NCBI GenBank assembly: GCA_963717765.1
Contig: CAVQWX010000004.1
Coordinates: forward strand, 475,298-539,297
DNA length: 64,000 nucleotides
Source of the DNA: JACDER01 sp963717765
Lineage (GTDB): Bacteria; Actinomycetota; Thermoleophilia; Gaiellales; Gaiellaceae
Direction of reading: 5' to 3'
The notes below the pieces were generated by a model. The model was given only the letters and a program-made list of their open reading frames with translations. It was not told the DNA's origin and did no database searches. Shown here piece after piece: positions 49,481 to 60,218 of this stretch. How positions within the stretch are numbered: the first letter of the stretch is position 1; each line of letters opens with the position of its first letter. The translations under genes and the position numbers were made by a program.

Positions 49481-50853
49481 GCCGGAGCACGAGCACGATC
49501 GGGAGGAGCCTGCGTCCGCGCAGGCTCCTCCTCGCGCTCGTCGTGATCTGTGTCGCGGCGGGCTCTGCCCTGTTCGGCGGGATCCTCTCCGAGTCTCCTG
49601 CCGCGCCGTCGCAGCCCGCGGATGCGGCCGCGGCGCCGCTCTCGGGAGTCGTCCCGCCGCTCCCTGCCGCCCGCAACACGGCGGCCACGATTCGCAAGCT
49701 TCAGGCCGGGCTCCGCGCCCAGCCCGACGACGCCGGCTCGCTCACGCTCCTTGGCCTCGAGTACGAGCAGCGCGCCCGTGAGACAGGCGACCCCTCCTAT
49801 TACTCCAAGGCGGACGGCGTCCTAAACGACGCGCTCGGGCTGGCCCCGGCGAGCCCCCTCACCGAGAGCGGCCTAGGATCGCTGGCGCTCTCGCGCCACC
49901 TCTTCCGCGAAGGGCTCGCGTGGGGACGGCGTGCCATCGCTCACGGGGCGGCCGCGGGCGTGCCGAACGCGATTCAGTCCCGCTCGTACGGCGTCGTCGG
50001 GGACGCGCTCGTCGAGCTCGGCCGTTACGGCGAGGCATTCGACTCGTTCGACCGGATGACGACGCTCCATCCCGGGCTCGCCGCGTACACACGTGTTTCC
50101 TATGCGCGCGAGCTCCTCGGCCATCCGCGCGCGGCGCTCGTGCCCATGCGCGCAGCCGTGAACGCGGCCGGCGGCGAGCCCGAGCCTCAGGCGTGGGCTC
50201 GCGTCCAGCTCGGGAAGCTCTACTGGACGATGGGGCAGATCGGCCAGGCCGAGCACGAGTACAGGCTTGCGCTCGCCGCCTTCCCCAACTACGTCTACGC
50301 GCTCGACGCGCTCGCACTAGTGCGCGCCGCACGCGGACACCTCCCTGCGGCGGTCCGCCTCGAGAAACGCGCCGTGGCTCGCATCCCACTTCCGCAGTTC
50401 GTCTCGACGCTCGGCGACCTGTATCGCAGCGCGGGGAACCGAACGGGCGCGGCGGGCGAATACGCGCTGATGGACGCGATCCGGCGACTCCTCGCGGCGA
50501 ACGGAGTCCGCACGGACCTCGAGATCGCCCTCTTCAGGGTCGACCACGGCATCCAACTCGAGCCGTCGCTGGCGCTTGCCCGCTCCGCGCAGCGCGAGCG
50601 GCCCAGCATCGACGGCGCCGACGTGCTCGGCTGGGCCCTGGAGCGGAACGGCCGCTGCGCCGAGGCGCTTCCCTGGTCGAAGCACGCGCTCAGGCTCGGC
50701 ACCCGGGACGCGCTCAAGTTCTTCCACCGCGGCATGATCGAGCACTGCCTCGGCCATGCCGCGAGCGCGCGCTCATGGTTCCGCCGTGCGCTCGCGCTCA
50801 ACCCGCACTTCTCGCTCCTGTGGGCGCCGACCGCGCGGCGGCTCGCCCGGTGA
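49477..50853 (+). CDS. Secreted or membrane-anchored TPR protein
   Basis: 458 residues. An N-terminal hydrophobic segment (about 15-35) is followed by a low-complexity Ala/Pro linker and then tetratricopeptide-like helices to the end, e.g. YGVVGDALVELGRYGEAF and YDSFDRMTTLHP-like spacing. TPRs mediate protein binding. Its position between DUF4331 and transporter genes, with 4-bp overlaps on both sides, suggests a scaffold in the same pathway. Confidence 0.82.
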   Translation: MSRSTSTIGRSLRPRRLLLALVVICVAAGSALFGGILSESPAAPSQPADAAAAPLSGVVPPLPAARNTAATIRKLQAGLRAQPDDAGSLTLLGLEYEQRARETGDPSYYSKADGVLNDALGLAPASPLTESGLGSLALSRHLFREGLAWGRRAIAHGAAAGVPNAIQSRSYGVVGDALVELGRYGEAFDSFDRMTTLHPGLAAYTRVSYARELLGHPRAALVPMRAAVNAAGGEPEPQAWARVQLGKLYWTMGQIGQAEHEYRLALAAFPNYVYALDALALVRAARGHLPAAVRLEKRAVARIPLPQFVSTLGDLYRSAGNRTGAAGEYALMDAIRRLLAANGVRTDLEIALFRVDHGIQLEPSLALARSAQRERPSIDGADVLGWALERNGRCAEALPWSKHALRLGTRDALKFFHRGMIEHCLGHAASARSWFRRALALNPHFSLLWAPTARRLAR

Positions 50854-52211
50854 AGCGCGCGTTCCTCGCGCTCGCGCTGCTCGCCGGCTTGGCGCTGCCG
50901 GCGGTCGCGGCCGCGCACCCGCTGGGCAACTTCACGACCAACCACTACAGCCGCGTCGTGGCATCGGGTGACCGCGTCTATCTGCTCTACGTTCTCGACC
51001 TGGCTGAGATCCCGACGTTCCAGCAGAAGCCGACTGCGGCCGAGCTTCTCCCCAGGATCGACCGCGGGATCTCCCTGCGCGTCGACGGGCATGCCGTTCG
51101 CTTGCGGCCGCGCCGGCATGCCCTCGCCTTTCCGCCCGGGGTCGCCGGGCTGCGCACGACGAGGTTCGAATCGGTGTACGCCTCGCCGCCCCTCCGCCCC
51201 GGGACCCATCGTCTCGAGTACCGCGACGGGACCTTCCCCAGCCGGATCGGCTGGAAGGAGGTCGTCGTCCAGCACGACTCGGGTGCCAGCGTGCTGTCCA
51301 CCTCCGCGCCTGCCCGATCCGTGAGCGACGAGTTGCGCGCATACCCCAAAGACCAGCTGTCCAGCCCGCTCGACGTCCGCTCAGCGCGTCTCGAGGTCGA
51401 CCCCGGAACCGGCTCGGGTGTCGCACCCGAGCTCTCGTCCGGGAAGGCGCTCGACTCGCGCGTGACGGTCCACCAGGGCGGCGACGGCGGGTTCGCCGGC
51501 CTCATAGCCAAGGAGAAGCTGAGCGCCGGCTTCGTCGCGCTCGCGCTCCTGCTCGCGTTCTTCTGGGGCGCGGTGCACGCGCTCAGTCCCGGCCACGGCA
51601 AGTCGATAGTCGCCGCCTATCTCGTGGGAACGCGGGGGACGCCCAAGCACGCCGCCTTCCTCGGCCTGACGGTCACGGTCACCCACACGATCGGCGTCTT
51701 CGCCCTCGGCCTCGTGACGCTGGCGTTGTCCGCGTTCATCTTCCCCGAGCAGCTCTACCCGTGGCTCAACCTCGCTTCGGCACTGCTCGTCGTCGTCGTC
51801 GGCTGCGGAGTCCTGCGCGCCCGCCTCCGCCACCGGCGGATGCACGCGCACGGACACCACCACCACCACCATGGCCACAGCCACGACCACGACCATCAGC
51901 TGTCCATGCGCGGCTTGCTCGGAGTCGGGATCTCCGGCGGCCTGATCCCGTGTCCGACCGCGCTCGTCGTGCTGCTCGCGGCGATCTCGCTCCACCGCGT
52001 CGGCTACGGGCTCGTGCTGATCCTCGCTTTCAGCATGGGCCTGGCCGCCGCCATGACTGGAATCGGATTGTTGGCCGTCTCGGCCAAGAGGCTGGCAGGG
52101 CGTCTGCGGCTCGAGGGACGCGTGGTGCGAGCGCTACCTGCGCTAAGCGCTGCGGTCATACTCGTGCTCGGTCTCGTCATGACCGTACGCGCCCTGCCGG
52201 GAGTCGTCTGA
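50850..52211 (+). CDS. NicO/RcnA-family nickel-cobalt transporter with periplasmic domain
   Basis: 453 residues. A signal peptide (LALALLAGLALPAVAAA) and an extracytoplasmic domain (about 22-210) precede six membrane helices. HALSPGHGKSIVAAYLVG is the NicO signature and a His-rich cytoplasmic loop HGHHHHHHGHSHDHDH lies near 333-348. GISGGLIPCPTALVVLL follows. These features point to divalent metal efflux or handling. Starts and stops overlap neighbours. Confidence 0.88.
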   Translation: MKRAFLALALLAGLALPAVAAAHPLGNFTTNHYSRVVASGDRVYLLYVLDLAEIPTFQQKPTAAELLPRIDRGISLRVDGHAVRLRPRRHALAFPPGVAGLRTTRFESVYASPPLRPGTHRLEYRDGTFPSRIGWKEVVVQHDSGASVLSTSAPARSVSDELRAYPKDQLSSPLDVRSARLEVDPGTGSGVAPELSSGKALDSRVTVHQGGDGGFAGLIAKEKLSAGFVALALLLAFFWGAVHALSPGHGKSIVAAYLVGTRGTPKHAAFLGLTVTVTHTIGVFALGLVTLALSAFIFPEQLYPWLNLASALLVVVVGCGVLRARLRHRRMHAHGHHHHHHGHSHDHDHQLSMRGLLGVGISGGLIPCPTALVVLLAAISLHRVGYGLVLILAFSMGLAAAMTGIGLLAVSAKRLAGRLRLEGRVVRALPALSAAVILVLGLVMTVRALPGVV

Positions 52212-52954
52212 TGTTCGGGCTCGACGAATGGATCTCTTCCTTCTCTGACGGAGCGACGCTCCTGATCGTCGTGGTCGTCGCCGTTCTCCTCGGTCTGCGT
52301 CACGCGACCGACCCGGACCATCTCGCCGCAGTCACCGCGCTCATCGCCGGGAAGAAGGACCAGGGCATGCGGCGCGCACTCGGGCTCGGTTCGGCGTGGG
52401 GGGCCGGTCATGCGACCTCGCTTTTCGCTCTCGGCCTGCCGATCGTCCTGTTCAAGTCCTACCTGCCGGAGGCCGTCCAGGAAGGAGCTGAGACCTTGGT
52501 CGGGATCATGATCGTCGGGCTTGCGGTCTGGCTGCTGGTGCGGTGGCGGCGAGGCCTGTTCCACGTGCACATGCACGCGCACGACGGGAGCGTTCATACC
52601 CATGGTCACGTCCACAGCGGCGACGGCCATCCGCACCGCGCCCGGCGCGCCCGAACGCCAATGGGCGCGTACGGCATCGGCCTCGTACACGGGATCGGCG
52701 GTAGCGCCGGCGTCGGCATCCTGCTGCTGGCGACCATCCACAGTCATGCGATCGCGGTCGTCGCGCTCGGGATCTTCGCCTTCTTCACCGCGGTTTCGAT
52801 GGCGCTCCTGTCCGCCGGGTTCGGGGCTACGCTCTCGCGGCCCGCCGTGCAGCGCGGTTTCCATCGCGTTGTACCGCTGCTCGGCATCGCGAGCCTCGCC
52901 TTCGGGATCTGGTACGCGCTGGGCGCGCAGGGACTGGCGCCTTACTACTTTTAG
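52211..52954 (+). CDS. NiCoT/UreH-like nickel transporter
   Basis: 247 residues with about six or seven membrane helices. HATDPDH at residues 31-37 matches the HxxxxDH metal signature of NiCoT permeases. GSAWGAGHATS and GLVHGIGGSAG also fit, and a His-rich loop (HVHMHAHDG, HTHGHVH) follows helix 3. It probably moves nickel or cobalt. The ATG shares its A with the previous stop (TGATG). Direction of transport is not determinable. Confidence 0.85.
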   Translation: MFGLDEWISSFSDGATLLIVVVVAVLLGLRHATDPDHLAAVTALIAGKKDQGMRRALGLGSAWGAGHATSLFALGLPIVLFKSYLPEAVQEGAETLVGIMIVGLAVWLLVRWRRGLFHVHMHAHDGSVHTHGHVHSGDGHPHRARRARTPMGAYGIGLVHGIGGSAGVGILLLATIHSHAIAVVALGIFAFFTAVSMALLSAGFGATLSRPAVQRGFHRVVPLLGIASLAFGIWYALGAQGLAPYYF

Positions 52955-52955
52955 A

Positions 52956-53014
52956 GGAGGCCCGGGCGGAACCTAGCCGGTGCCGCCGGGGTGCGAGGCC
53001 CCGCCCGGGCCTCC
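52956..53014. terminator. Long inverted repeat between the NiCoT gene and tyrS
   Basis: GGAGGCCCGGGCGG (52956-52969) and CCGCCCGGGCCTCC (53001-53014) form a perfect 14-bp stem with a 31-nt loop. There is no T tract. It begins 2 bp after the transporter stop, so it is probably that operon's 3' end. Confidence 0.65.
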
Positions 53015-53020
53015 TAGAAT
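53015..53020 (+). promoter_or_regulatory. -10 box (TAGAAT) for tyrS
   Basis: TAGAAT directly follows the inverted repeat and is 7 nt before CTG 53028. Confidence 0.5.
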
Positions 53021-53027
53021 CGTCCGC

Positions 53028-54173
53028 CTGAACGCGGACTTTCTCCAACACTCGGTCGACGTCCTCCCGGAGGGCGAGCTGGAGCGCAAGCTCGCGCTCG
53101 GGCGCCCCCTGCGCGCGAAGCTCGGGATCGACCCGACCGGGCCGGACATCCACCTCGGCTTCGCGTTCGTGTTGCGCCGCCTGCGCGCGTTCCAGGACGC
53201 AGGCCACATCGCCGTCCTCATCGTGGGCGACTACACGGCGCGGATCGGCGATCCGTCCGGCCGCTCCAAGGAACGGCGGGTGCTCCCGGACGAGATGCTC
53301 GACCGAAACGCCGAGCTCTTCGCCGAGCAGGCCTTCCGCATTCTCGACCGCGACCGCACGGAGATCCGCTTCAACGGCGAGTGGCTGGCGAAGCTCGACT
53401 ACGCCGAGCTCGTGCGCCTGACGCGGACGGGGACGGTGGCACGCCTCCTCGAGCGCAACGACTTCGCCGAACGCTTCGCCGCCGGCAATCCCATCTCCGT
53501 CTCCGAGTTGCTCTACCCATTTGCGCAGGGCTACGACTCGGTAGCGATCGAGGCCGACGTCGAGGTCGGCGGCACCGACCAGCTCTACAACCTGCTCATG
53601 GGCCGCGACGTCATGCAGCACTACGGCCGCGACCCGCAGGCCGTCGTGACCTACGAGCTGCTCGTCGGTACGGACGGCGCGAAGAAGATGGCCAAGTCGG
53701 AGGGGAACTACATCGGGATCGAAGAGGAGCCGGACTCGATGTTCGGCAAGGTGATGTCCCTTCCGGACGAGGCTCTCGAACAATGGTGGCGGCTCACGCT
53801 GGGCCGGGAGGCTCCTGCAGGCGATCCGATGGAGTCGAAGCTCGCGCTTGCGCGCGCGATCGTCGAGCAGTGGCACGGGGAGGAGGCGGCAGCCGGCGCG
53901 GAGGCGCATTTCACGCGTGTCGTGCGCGAGGGGAAGCCGCCGGAGGACGTCGAAGAGGCGGAGCTGCCGGGAGGAGACGTGATCCACCTTCCGGCCCTGC
54001 TCGTCGAGCGCTTCGGGCTCGGGTCGACGAGCGAGGCCCGCCGGCTGATCGCCCAGGGCGGAGTCCGTATCGAAGGCGAGCCCGTCGAGGAGCTCGACCT
54101 TCCGCGCGAGCGGCTCGAGGGACGGCTTGTTCAAGCGGGAAAGCGCCGCTTCCTGCGCTTCCGCGCCGCCTGA
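53028..54173 (+). CDS. tyrS: Tyrosyl-tRNA synthetase
   Basis: 381 residues if started at CTG 53028. The class I signatures are PDIHLGF (HIGH) and KMAKSEGN (KMSKS), with an S4 domain at the end (STSEARRLIAQGGVRIEG). It charges tRNA-Tyr in the cytoplasm. No ATG, GTG or TTG exists in frame between GTG 52980 and the conserved part. GTG 52980 lies in the hairpin loop upstream and lacks a ribosome site. A leaderless CTG start 7 nt after TAGAAT explains the pattern better. The rest of the gene is unremarkable. Confidence 0.93.
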   Translation: MNADFLQHSVDVLPEGELERKLALGRPLRAKLGIDPTGPDIHLGFAFVLRRLRAFQDAGHIAVLIVGDYTARIGDPSGRSKERRVLPDEMLDRNAELFAEQAFRILDRDRTEIRFNGEWLAKLDYAELVRLTRTGTVARLLERNDFAERFAAGNPISVSELLYPFAQGYDSVAIEADVEVGGTDQLYNLLMGRDVMQHYGRDPQAVVTYELLVGTDGAKKMAKSEGNYIGIEEEPDSMFGKVMSLPDEALEQWWRLTLGREAPAGDPMESKLALARAIVEQWHGEEAAAGAEAHFTRVVREGKPPEDVEEAELPGGDVIHLPALLVERFGLGSTSEARRLIAQGGVRIEGEPVEELDLPRERLEGRLVQAGKRRFLRFRAA

Positions 54174-54199
54174 CCGCGGCCGGCGATTGTTGCTATGAT
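54170..54199 (+). promoter_or_regulatory. Candidate promoter for the rRNA operon leader
   Basis: CTGACC (-35-like) and TATGAT (-10) are separated by 18 bp. The -35 overlaps the tyrS stop codon. Start would be near 54206. Confidence 0.5.
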
Positions 54200-54302
54200 G
54201 GCCTTCGCCTCGCGAGAGGCTGCGTAAAAGAGTCCCGCAACCCGACCAGAGGAGCGCCCTCTCAGACCAGACGGATACGACGCAGTACCGGTTGATCTGG
54301 AG

Positions 54303-54330
54303 GCCTCCGACGCGAGTTGGAGGCTTTTTT
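54303..54330 (+). terminator. Intrinsic terminator inside the leader upstream of 16S
   Basis: GCCTCC and GGAGGC flank a 10-nt loop and are followed by six T. It could end tyrS transcripts. It also lies between the only promoter I can see and the 16S processing stem. Confidence 0.75.
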
Positions 54331-54526
54331 ACGCCGCCTCGACAGGCGATGGTCTTTGAAAACTCAGCAGCGTGCAAAAACGTCGAGACCTTCGGCGCAC
54401 AGCCCACATTGTGCAACAGCGGGCTGCGCGGTCGGAGGCTTAAGAACCCGTCATGCCCTTCGGGGCGTGACCTTTGAGCACAAGCTCAAAGTGGAACAGG
54501 CTTGCCGGCTAGTCCGGCAACCACTT
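54331..54526 (+). other. Pre-16S leader with boxA-like sequence
   Basis: This stretch holds no gene. GGTCTTTGAAAACTC (from 54351) resembles the boxA antitermination site of rRNA operons and is also the 5' arm of the pre-16S stem. Several hairpins, such as GTCATGCCC/GGGGCGTGAC, follow before 16S. Confidence 0.6.
54351..54372 (+). other. 5' arm of pre-16S processing stem
   Basis: It pairs with 56157-56178 over 22 bp with one mismatch, enclosing 16S. Such stems are cut by RNase III. Confidence 0.8.
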
Positions 54527-56075
<1,549 letters not shown>

Positions 56076-56257
56076 TAGGGAGCTTCTCTAGGAAGCACCA
56101 TGTCGACCTCGACTGAGCGATGTCTGATGGCAAGCAGCCGGAAGACATTGCTGCGTCGCTGCTGAGTTTTGAAAGACCGTCCCTGAGGACGGTTTCTGTG
56201 GGCGCCGGCCCGCGCGCACCTTGAAAACTCCATAGCGACAACAAAACGTGTTCTTTT
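56076..56257 (+). other. 16S-23S internal spacer without tRNA
   Basis: The 182-bp spacer holds the 3' arm of the 16S stem (56157-56178) and the 5' arm of the 23S stem (56214-56253), with a boxA-like CCTTGAAAACTCC. No tRNA is present. Confidence 0.85.
56214..56253 (+). other. 5' arm of pre-23S processing stem
   Basis: It pairs with 60004-60042 with few mismatches, enclosing the 23S gene. Confidence 0.8.
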
Positions 56258-56784
56258 CGATCAAGAGAATAAGGGCACACGGTGGATGCCTTGGCGCTGA
56301 GAGCCGATGAAGGACGTGGGTGGCTGCGATAAGCCCGGAGGAGGTGCTGACCAACCTTTGATCCCGGGATTTCCGAATGGGGAAACCTACGCGTGGTAAT
56401 GCGCGCGTGTTCTCGCCTGAACACATAGGGCGAGCAACGGTAAGCGGGCGAACTGAAACATCTTAGTAGCCCGAGGAAAGGAAAGAAACCTCGACTCCCT
56501 GAGTAGTGGCGAGCGAAAGGGGAAGAGCCCAAACCTGCGTGGTGTGACAGGCGGCAGCCGTTGTCACGCAGGGGTTGTAGGGCCTGTCTTGATCCGTCTG
56601 CCGGCGGGTCGGGAAGTTACAAAGTCGTACGTCAGTCGAAGCGACTGGAAAATCGCACCACAGAGAGTAATAGTCTCGTAGGCGAAGACGTATGACCTTC
56701 CTTGACAGGCACCTGAGTACGGCCGGGCACGGGAAACCCGGTCGGAATTTGCGGGGACCACCCCGTAAGGCTAAGTACTCCTCA

Positions 56785-56832
<48 letters not shown>

Positions 56833-58288
56833 GGAAGGGGAGTGAAATAGTACCTGAAACCGTGTGCCTACAAGCGGTCGGAGCAGCCTTCGCAGGCTGT
56901 GACGGCGTGCCTTTTGCATAATGAGCCAGCGAGTTACTCTTCAACGGCAAGGTTAAGGAAACGGAGCCGTAGCGAAAGCGAGTCTGAATAGGGCGATTCA
57001 GTCGTTGGAGGTAGACCCGAAACTGAGTGATCTACCCATGGGCAGGTTGAAGCGGGGGTAAGACCCCGTGGAGGACCGAACCGACTTAGGATGAAAACTG
57101 AGCGGATGACCTGTGGGTCGGAGTGAAAGGCTAATCAAACTCAGAGATATCTGGTTCTCCCCGAAATATATTTAGGTATAGCGTCATGCGTTCAATACCG
57201 GTTGTAGAGCACTGTTTGGGCTAGGGGGCCTACCAGCTTACCGAACTCAGGCAAACTCCGAATGCCGGTATTCCAGAGCATGGCAGTCAGAGTGTGGGGG
57301 ATAAACTTCATGCTCGAGAGGGAAACAGCCCAGACCGTCGGCTAAGGCCCCTAATTCCTGACTAAGTGGGAAACGATGTTCGGTTGCCCAGACAACCAGG
57401 ATGTTGGCTTAGAAGCAGCCACCATTTAAAGAGTGCGTAACAGCTCACTGGTCAAGTGGCCGGGCGCGGATAATGTAACGGGGCTCAAGTCAGGAGCCGA
57501 AGCCACGGACTTCATGCTTTTGCATGGAGTGGTAGGGGAGCGTTCCCATGCCGGCGAAGCGGCGGCGGAAGCCAGCCGTGGAGGCGTGGGAAGTGAGAAT
57601 GCTGGCACGAGTAACGAAAGAGGAGTGAGAAACTCCTCCGCCGAATGCCCAAGGGTTCCTGAGTAAAGCTAATCTGCTCAGGGTTAGTCGGGACCTAAGC
57701 CGAGGCCGAAAGGCGTAGGCGATGGACAACAGGTTGATATTCCTGTACCACGTCTTCACCGTTATGACCGAAGGCGGGACGGGGTAGGCTATGGGATCCC
57801 AGGCGATGGTCGTCCTGGGGCAACCGCGTAGGGCGGGCCGTAGGTAAATCCGCGGCCCATTGAGCCTGAGACGGGACGCCGAGGTCTCCTAGCGGAGACC
57901 GAAGTTCCAAAAGCCATGCCTCCGAGAAAAGCGTCTAGGCAGGTGGAACGTGCCCGTACCTAAACCGACACAGGTGGGCAGGTAGAGAATACCAAGGCGA
58001 TCGGAAGAACCCTCGTTAAGGAACTCGGCAAAATGGCCCCGTAACTTCGGGAGAAGGGGCGCCCCGGTAGGGTGAGAGCGGTTTACCCGCTCGAGCTCGA
58101 GGGGGCCGCAGTGAAACGGCCCAAGCGACTGTTTAACAAAAACACAGGTCTCTGCGAAGTCGAAAGACGACGTATAGGGGCTGACGCCTGCCCGGTGCCG
58201 GAAGGTTACGAGGAGAGGTTAGCCTTCGGGCGAAGCTTTGAATCTAAGCCCCGGTAAACGGCGGCGGTAACTATAACCGTCCTAAGGT

Positions 58289-59034
58289 AAATCGCTGCCC
58301 CCCGCGCTGGTAACAGCGCGGTGCGCATCTGGCCATATGCTGGAAACTCCGGGTATCCCGCGCTACCAAGTGACGTCCGATGTGACGTTTACCATGGTGA
58401 CAACGTGTCGGGTGATGCGGACAATCAGCAGGAAAGGCTGGTCGAGTTTCGTGGCTGGGTAATCGGCTTCGTAGACGGAGAGGGATGCTTCTCCATCGGC
58501 TTCGTGCGGCAAGCAAGCCGTGGGAGTCGTAAAGGCTACGCAGCCGGCTACCAGGTGTTCCACCGGTTCGTCGTGACCCAAGGCGCGAGCAGTCGCCATT
58601 GCCTCGAAGAGCTACGTCAGTTCTTCGGCGTGGGGCGGGTGTACGTGGCCGAGCGGCACGACAACCATCGAGAACACCTCTGCCAGTACATCGTCGGACG
58701 GCGTAGCGAGCTGCTGGAGCGGATCATCCCGTTCTTTCAGCAGCATCCGCTACGCACCTCGAAGCAGTACGACTTCGAGAAGTTCGCACGATGCATGGCA
58801 ATCGTCGGGAGCGGTCGACATCTGACCCGTGAGGGTCTCGTGGAGATCGCTCAGATAACAGAGACGATGAATCACCGCAAGCCCAGACACGAACTGATCA
58901 GAATCCTCAGAGACCATACGCCAGACATCCAGGACACTGGATGATGAGATGGTCCCCTCTGCATGGCGACATGCAGGAATTGCGATCCAAAGGAAGTCGC
59001 AATTCGCTCAGGGAACAAACTGAGTAAGACTCAG
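58289..59034 (+). other. Group I intron in 23S rRNA (site equivalent to E. coli 1931)
   Basis: 746 nt interrupts the conserved CCTAAGGT / AGCGAAATTCC junction after helix 69. The 5' exon ends in T and the intron ends in G, both group I rules. Near the 3' end the R-like CTCAGAGACCATACG and S-like GATGAGATGGTC elements give P7 (GACCAT 58912-58917 with ATGGTC 58949-58954). P8 (CCAG/CTGG, 58921-58940) and several P9 hairpins follow. The P1 pairing I can see (GGU with GCC) is short. An endonuclease gene fills the middle. Introns at this site are known in a few bacteria such as Thermotoga and Simkania. Confidence 0.92.
58405..58944 (+). CDS. LAGLIDADG homing endonuclease of the 23S intron
   Basis: About 179 residues from GTG 58405. 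One LAGLIDADG motif is present (WVIGFVDGEGCFSI), so a homodimer is expected. The acidic residue of the motif (DGEG) is kept. FFGVGRVYV and YIVGRRSELLERIIPFF fit the alpha-beta fold. It should cleave intronless 23S alleles near the insertion site and so spread the intron. The 3' end overlaps the R element, one strand of P7 and P8, so the last residues and the ribozyme core share the same bases. The frame is open from 58321, but that region would be intron core. Confidence 0.9.
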   Translation: MSGDADNQQERLVEFRGWVIGFVDGEGCFSIGFVRQASRGSRKGYAAGYQVFHRFVVTQGASSRHCLEELRQFFGVGRVYVAERHDNHREHLCQYIVGRRSELLERIIPFFQQHPLRTSKQYDFEKFARCMAIVGSGRHLTREGLVEIAQITETMNHRKPRHELIRILRDHTPDIQDTG

Positions 59035-59081
<47 letters not shown>

Positions 59082-59334
59082 CGACTTGGGCGCTGTCTCA
59101 ACGAGGGATCCGGTGAAACTGTAGTCTCGGTGAAGATGCCGAGTACCCGTGGTTGGACGGAAAGACCCCGTGCACCTTTACTGCAGCTTGACGTTGGAGT
59201 CTGGGGTACGTTGTCCAGGATAGGTGGGAGGCTTTGAAGCGGCGACGCCAGTCGTCGTGGAGCCAATCTTGGGATACCACCCTTCGTGTTCTGGGCTTCT
59301 AACCCGATACCGTGATCCGGGTCGGGAACAGCGT

Positions 59335-59367
<33 letters not shown>

Positions 59368-59521
59368 CAAAATGTAACGGAGGCGCGCAAAGGTTCCCTC
59401 AGCACGGTTGGAAATCGTGCGCAGAGTGTAAAGGCATAAGGGAGCTTGACTGCGAGACAGACATGTCGAGCAGGTGCGAAAGCAGGCCTTAGTGATCCGG
59501 CGGTAGAGAGTGGAATTGCCG

Positions 59522-59560
<39 letters not shown>

Positions 59561-59591
59561 TATCCTTCCCAAGAGTCCACATCGACGGAAG

Positions 59592-59630
<39 letters not shown>

Positions 59631-59636
59631 CGGAGT

Positions 59637-59721
<85 letters not shown>

Positions 59722-59837
59722 CCATGGGCGCTGGAAGCTTGAGAGGAGTCGTCTCTAGTACGAGAGGACCGAGATGAACGGACCTCTGGTGTATCAGTCG
59801 TCGTGCCAACGGCGCTGCTGATTAGCTACGTCCGGAT

Positions 59838-59874
<37 letters not shown>

Positions 59875-60003
59875 CTCGAGATAAGGCTTCCCATCCCCTC
59901 GAGGGAGTAAGGGCCGTGGGAGACCACCACGTTGATAGGCGGGACGTGTAAGCGCGGCGACGCGTTCAGCGCACCCGTACTAATTGCCCGAGGTCTTGAT
60001 TTT

Positions 60004-60042
60004 GAACACGTTAGTTGTTCGCTATGGAGTTTTGAAGGTGCG
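60004..60042 (+). other. 3' arm of pre-23S processing stem
   Basis: It complements 56214-56253 and lies between 23S and 5S. Confidence 0.8.
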
Positions 60043-60066
60043 CCAACTCGGCGCCGCTTTCACAAC

Positions 60067-60184
60067 TTTCGGTGGTCATAGCGGCGGGGCAACACCTCTT
60101 CCCATTCCGAACAGAGCAGTTAAGCCCGCCAGCGCCGATGGTACTCGGAGGGCAACCTCCCGGGAGAGTAGGACGCCGCCGAAT
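60067..60184 (+). rRNA. rrf: 5S ribosomal RNA
   Basis: About 118 nt. The terminal helix TTCGGTGG / CCGCCGAA closes it, with CCCATTCCGAACAG and GCGCCGATGGTA as conserved loops. Confidence 0.95.
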
Positions 60185-60192
60185 TAACTTCC

Positions 60193-60218
60193 AAGGGCCG
60201 CGAGAGCGGCCCTTTTCT
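60193..60218 (+). terminator. Intrinsic terminator of the rRNA operon
   Basis: AAGGGCCGC and GCGGCCCTT form a 9-bp stem with a GAGA loop followed by TTCT. It also touches the stop of the convergent M48 gene. Confidence 0.9.

Noticed and set aside
52955..53027. T-box leader for tyrS
   Set aside because: A single perfect stem with no specifier loop, no T-box sequence and no antiterminator. It fits an operon end better.
52980..53027. GTG 52980 as tyrS start
   Set aside because: It lies in a hairpin loop without a ribosome site and would add residues not typical of TyrS; CTG 53028 is preferred.
54198..54227. Nine-codon leader peptide in the rRNA leader
   Set aside because: Its ATG overlaps the predicted -10 box, so it would not be transcribed.
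56076..56257. tRNA genes in the 16S-23S spacer
   Set aside because: No cloverleaf is present; the space is filled by processing-stem arms.
58321..58404. Longer N-terminus of the homing endonuclease
   Set aside because: The added residues come from the 5' intron core region; GTG 58405 gives a usual single-motif length.
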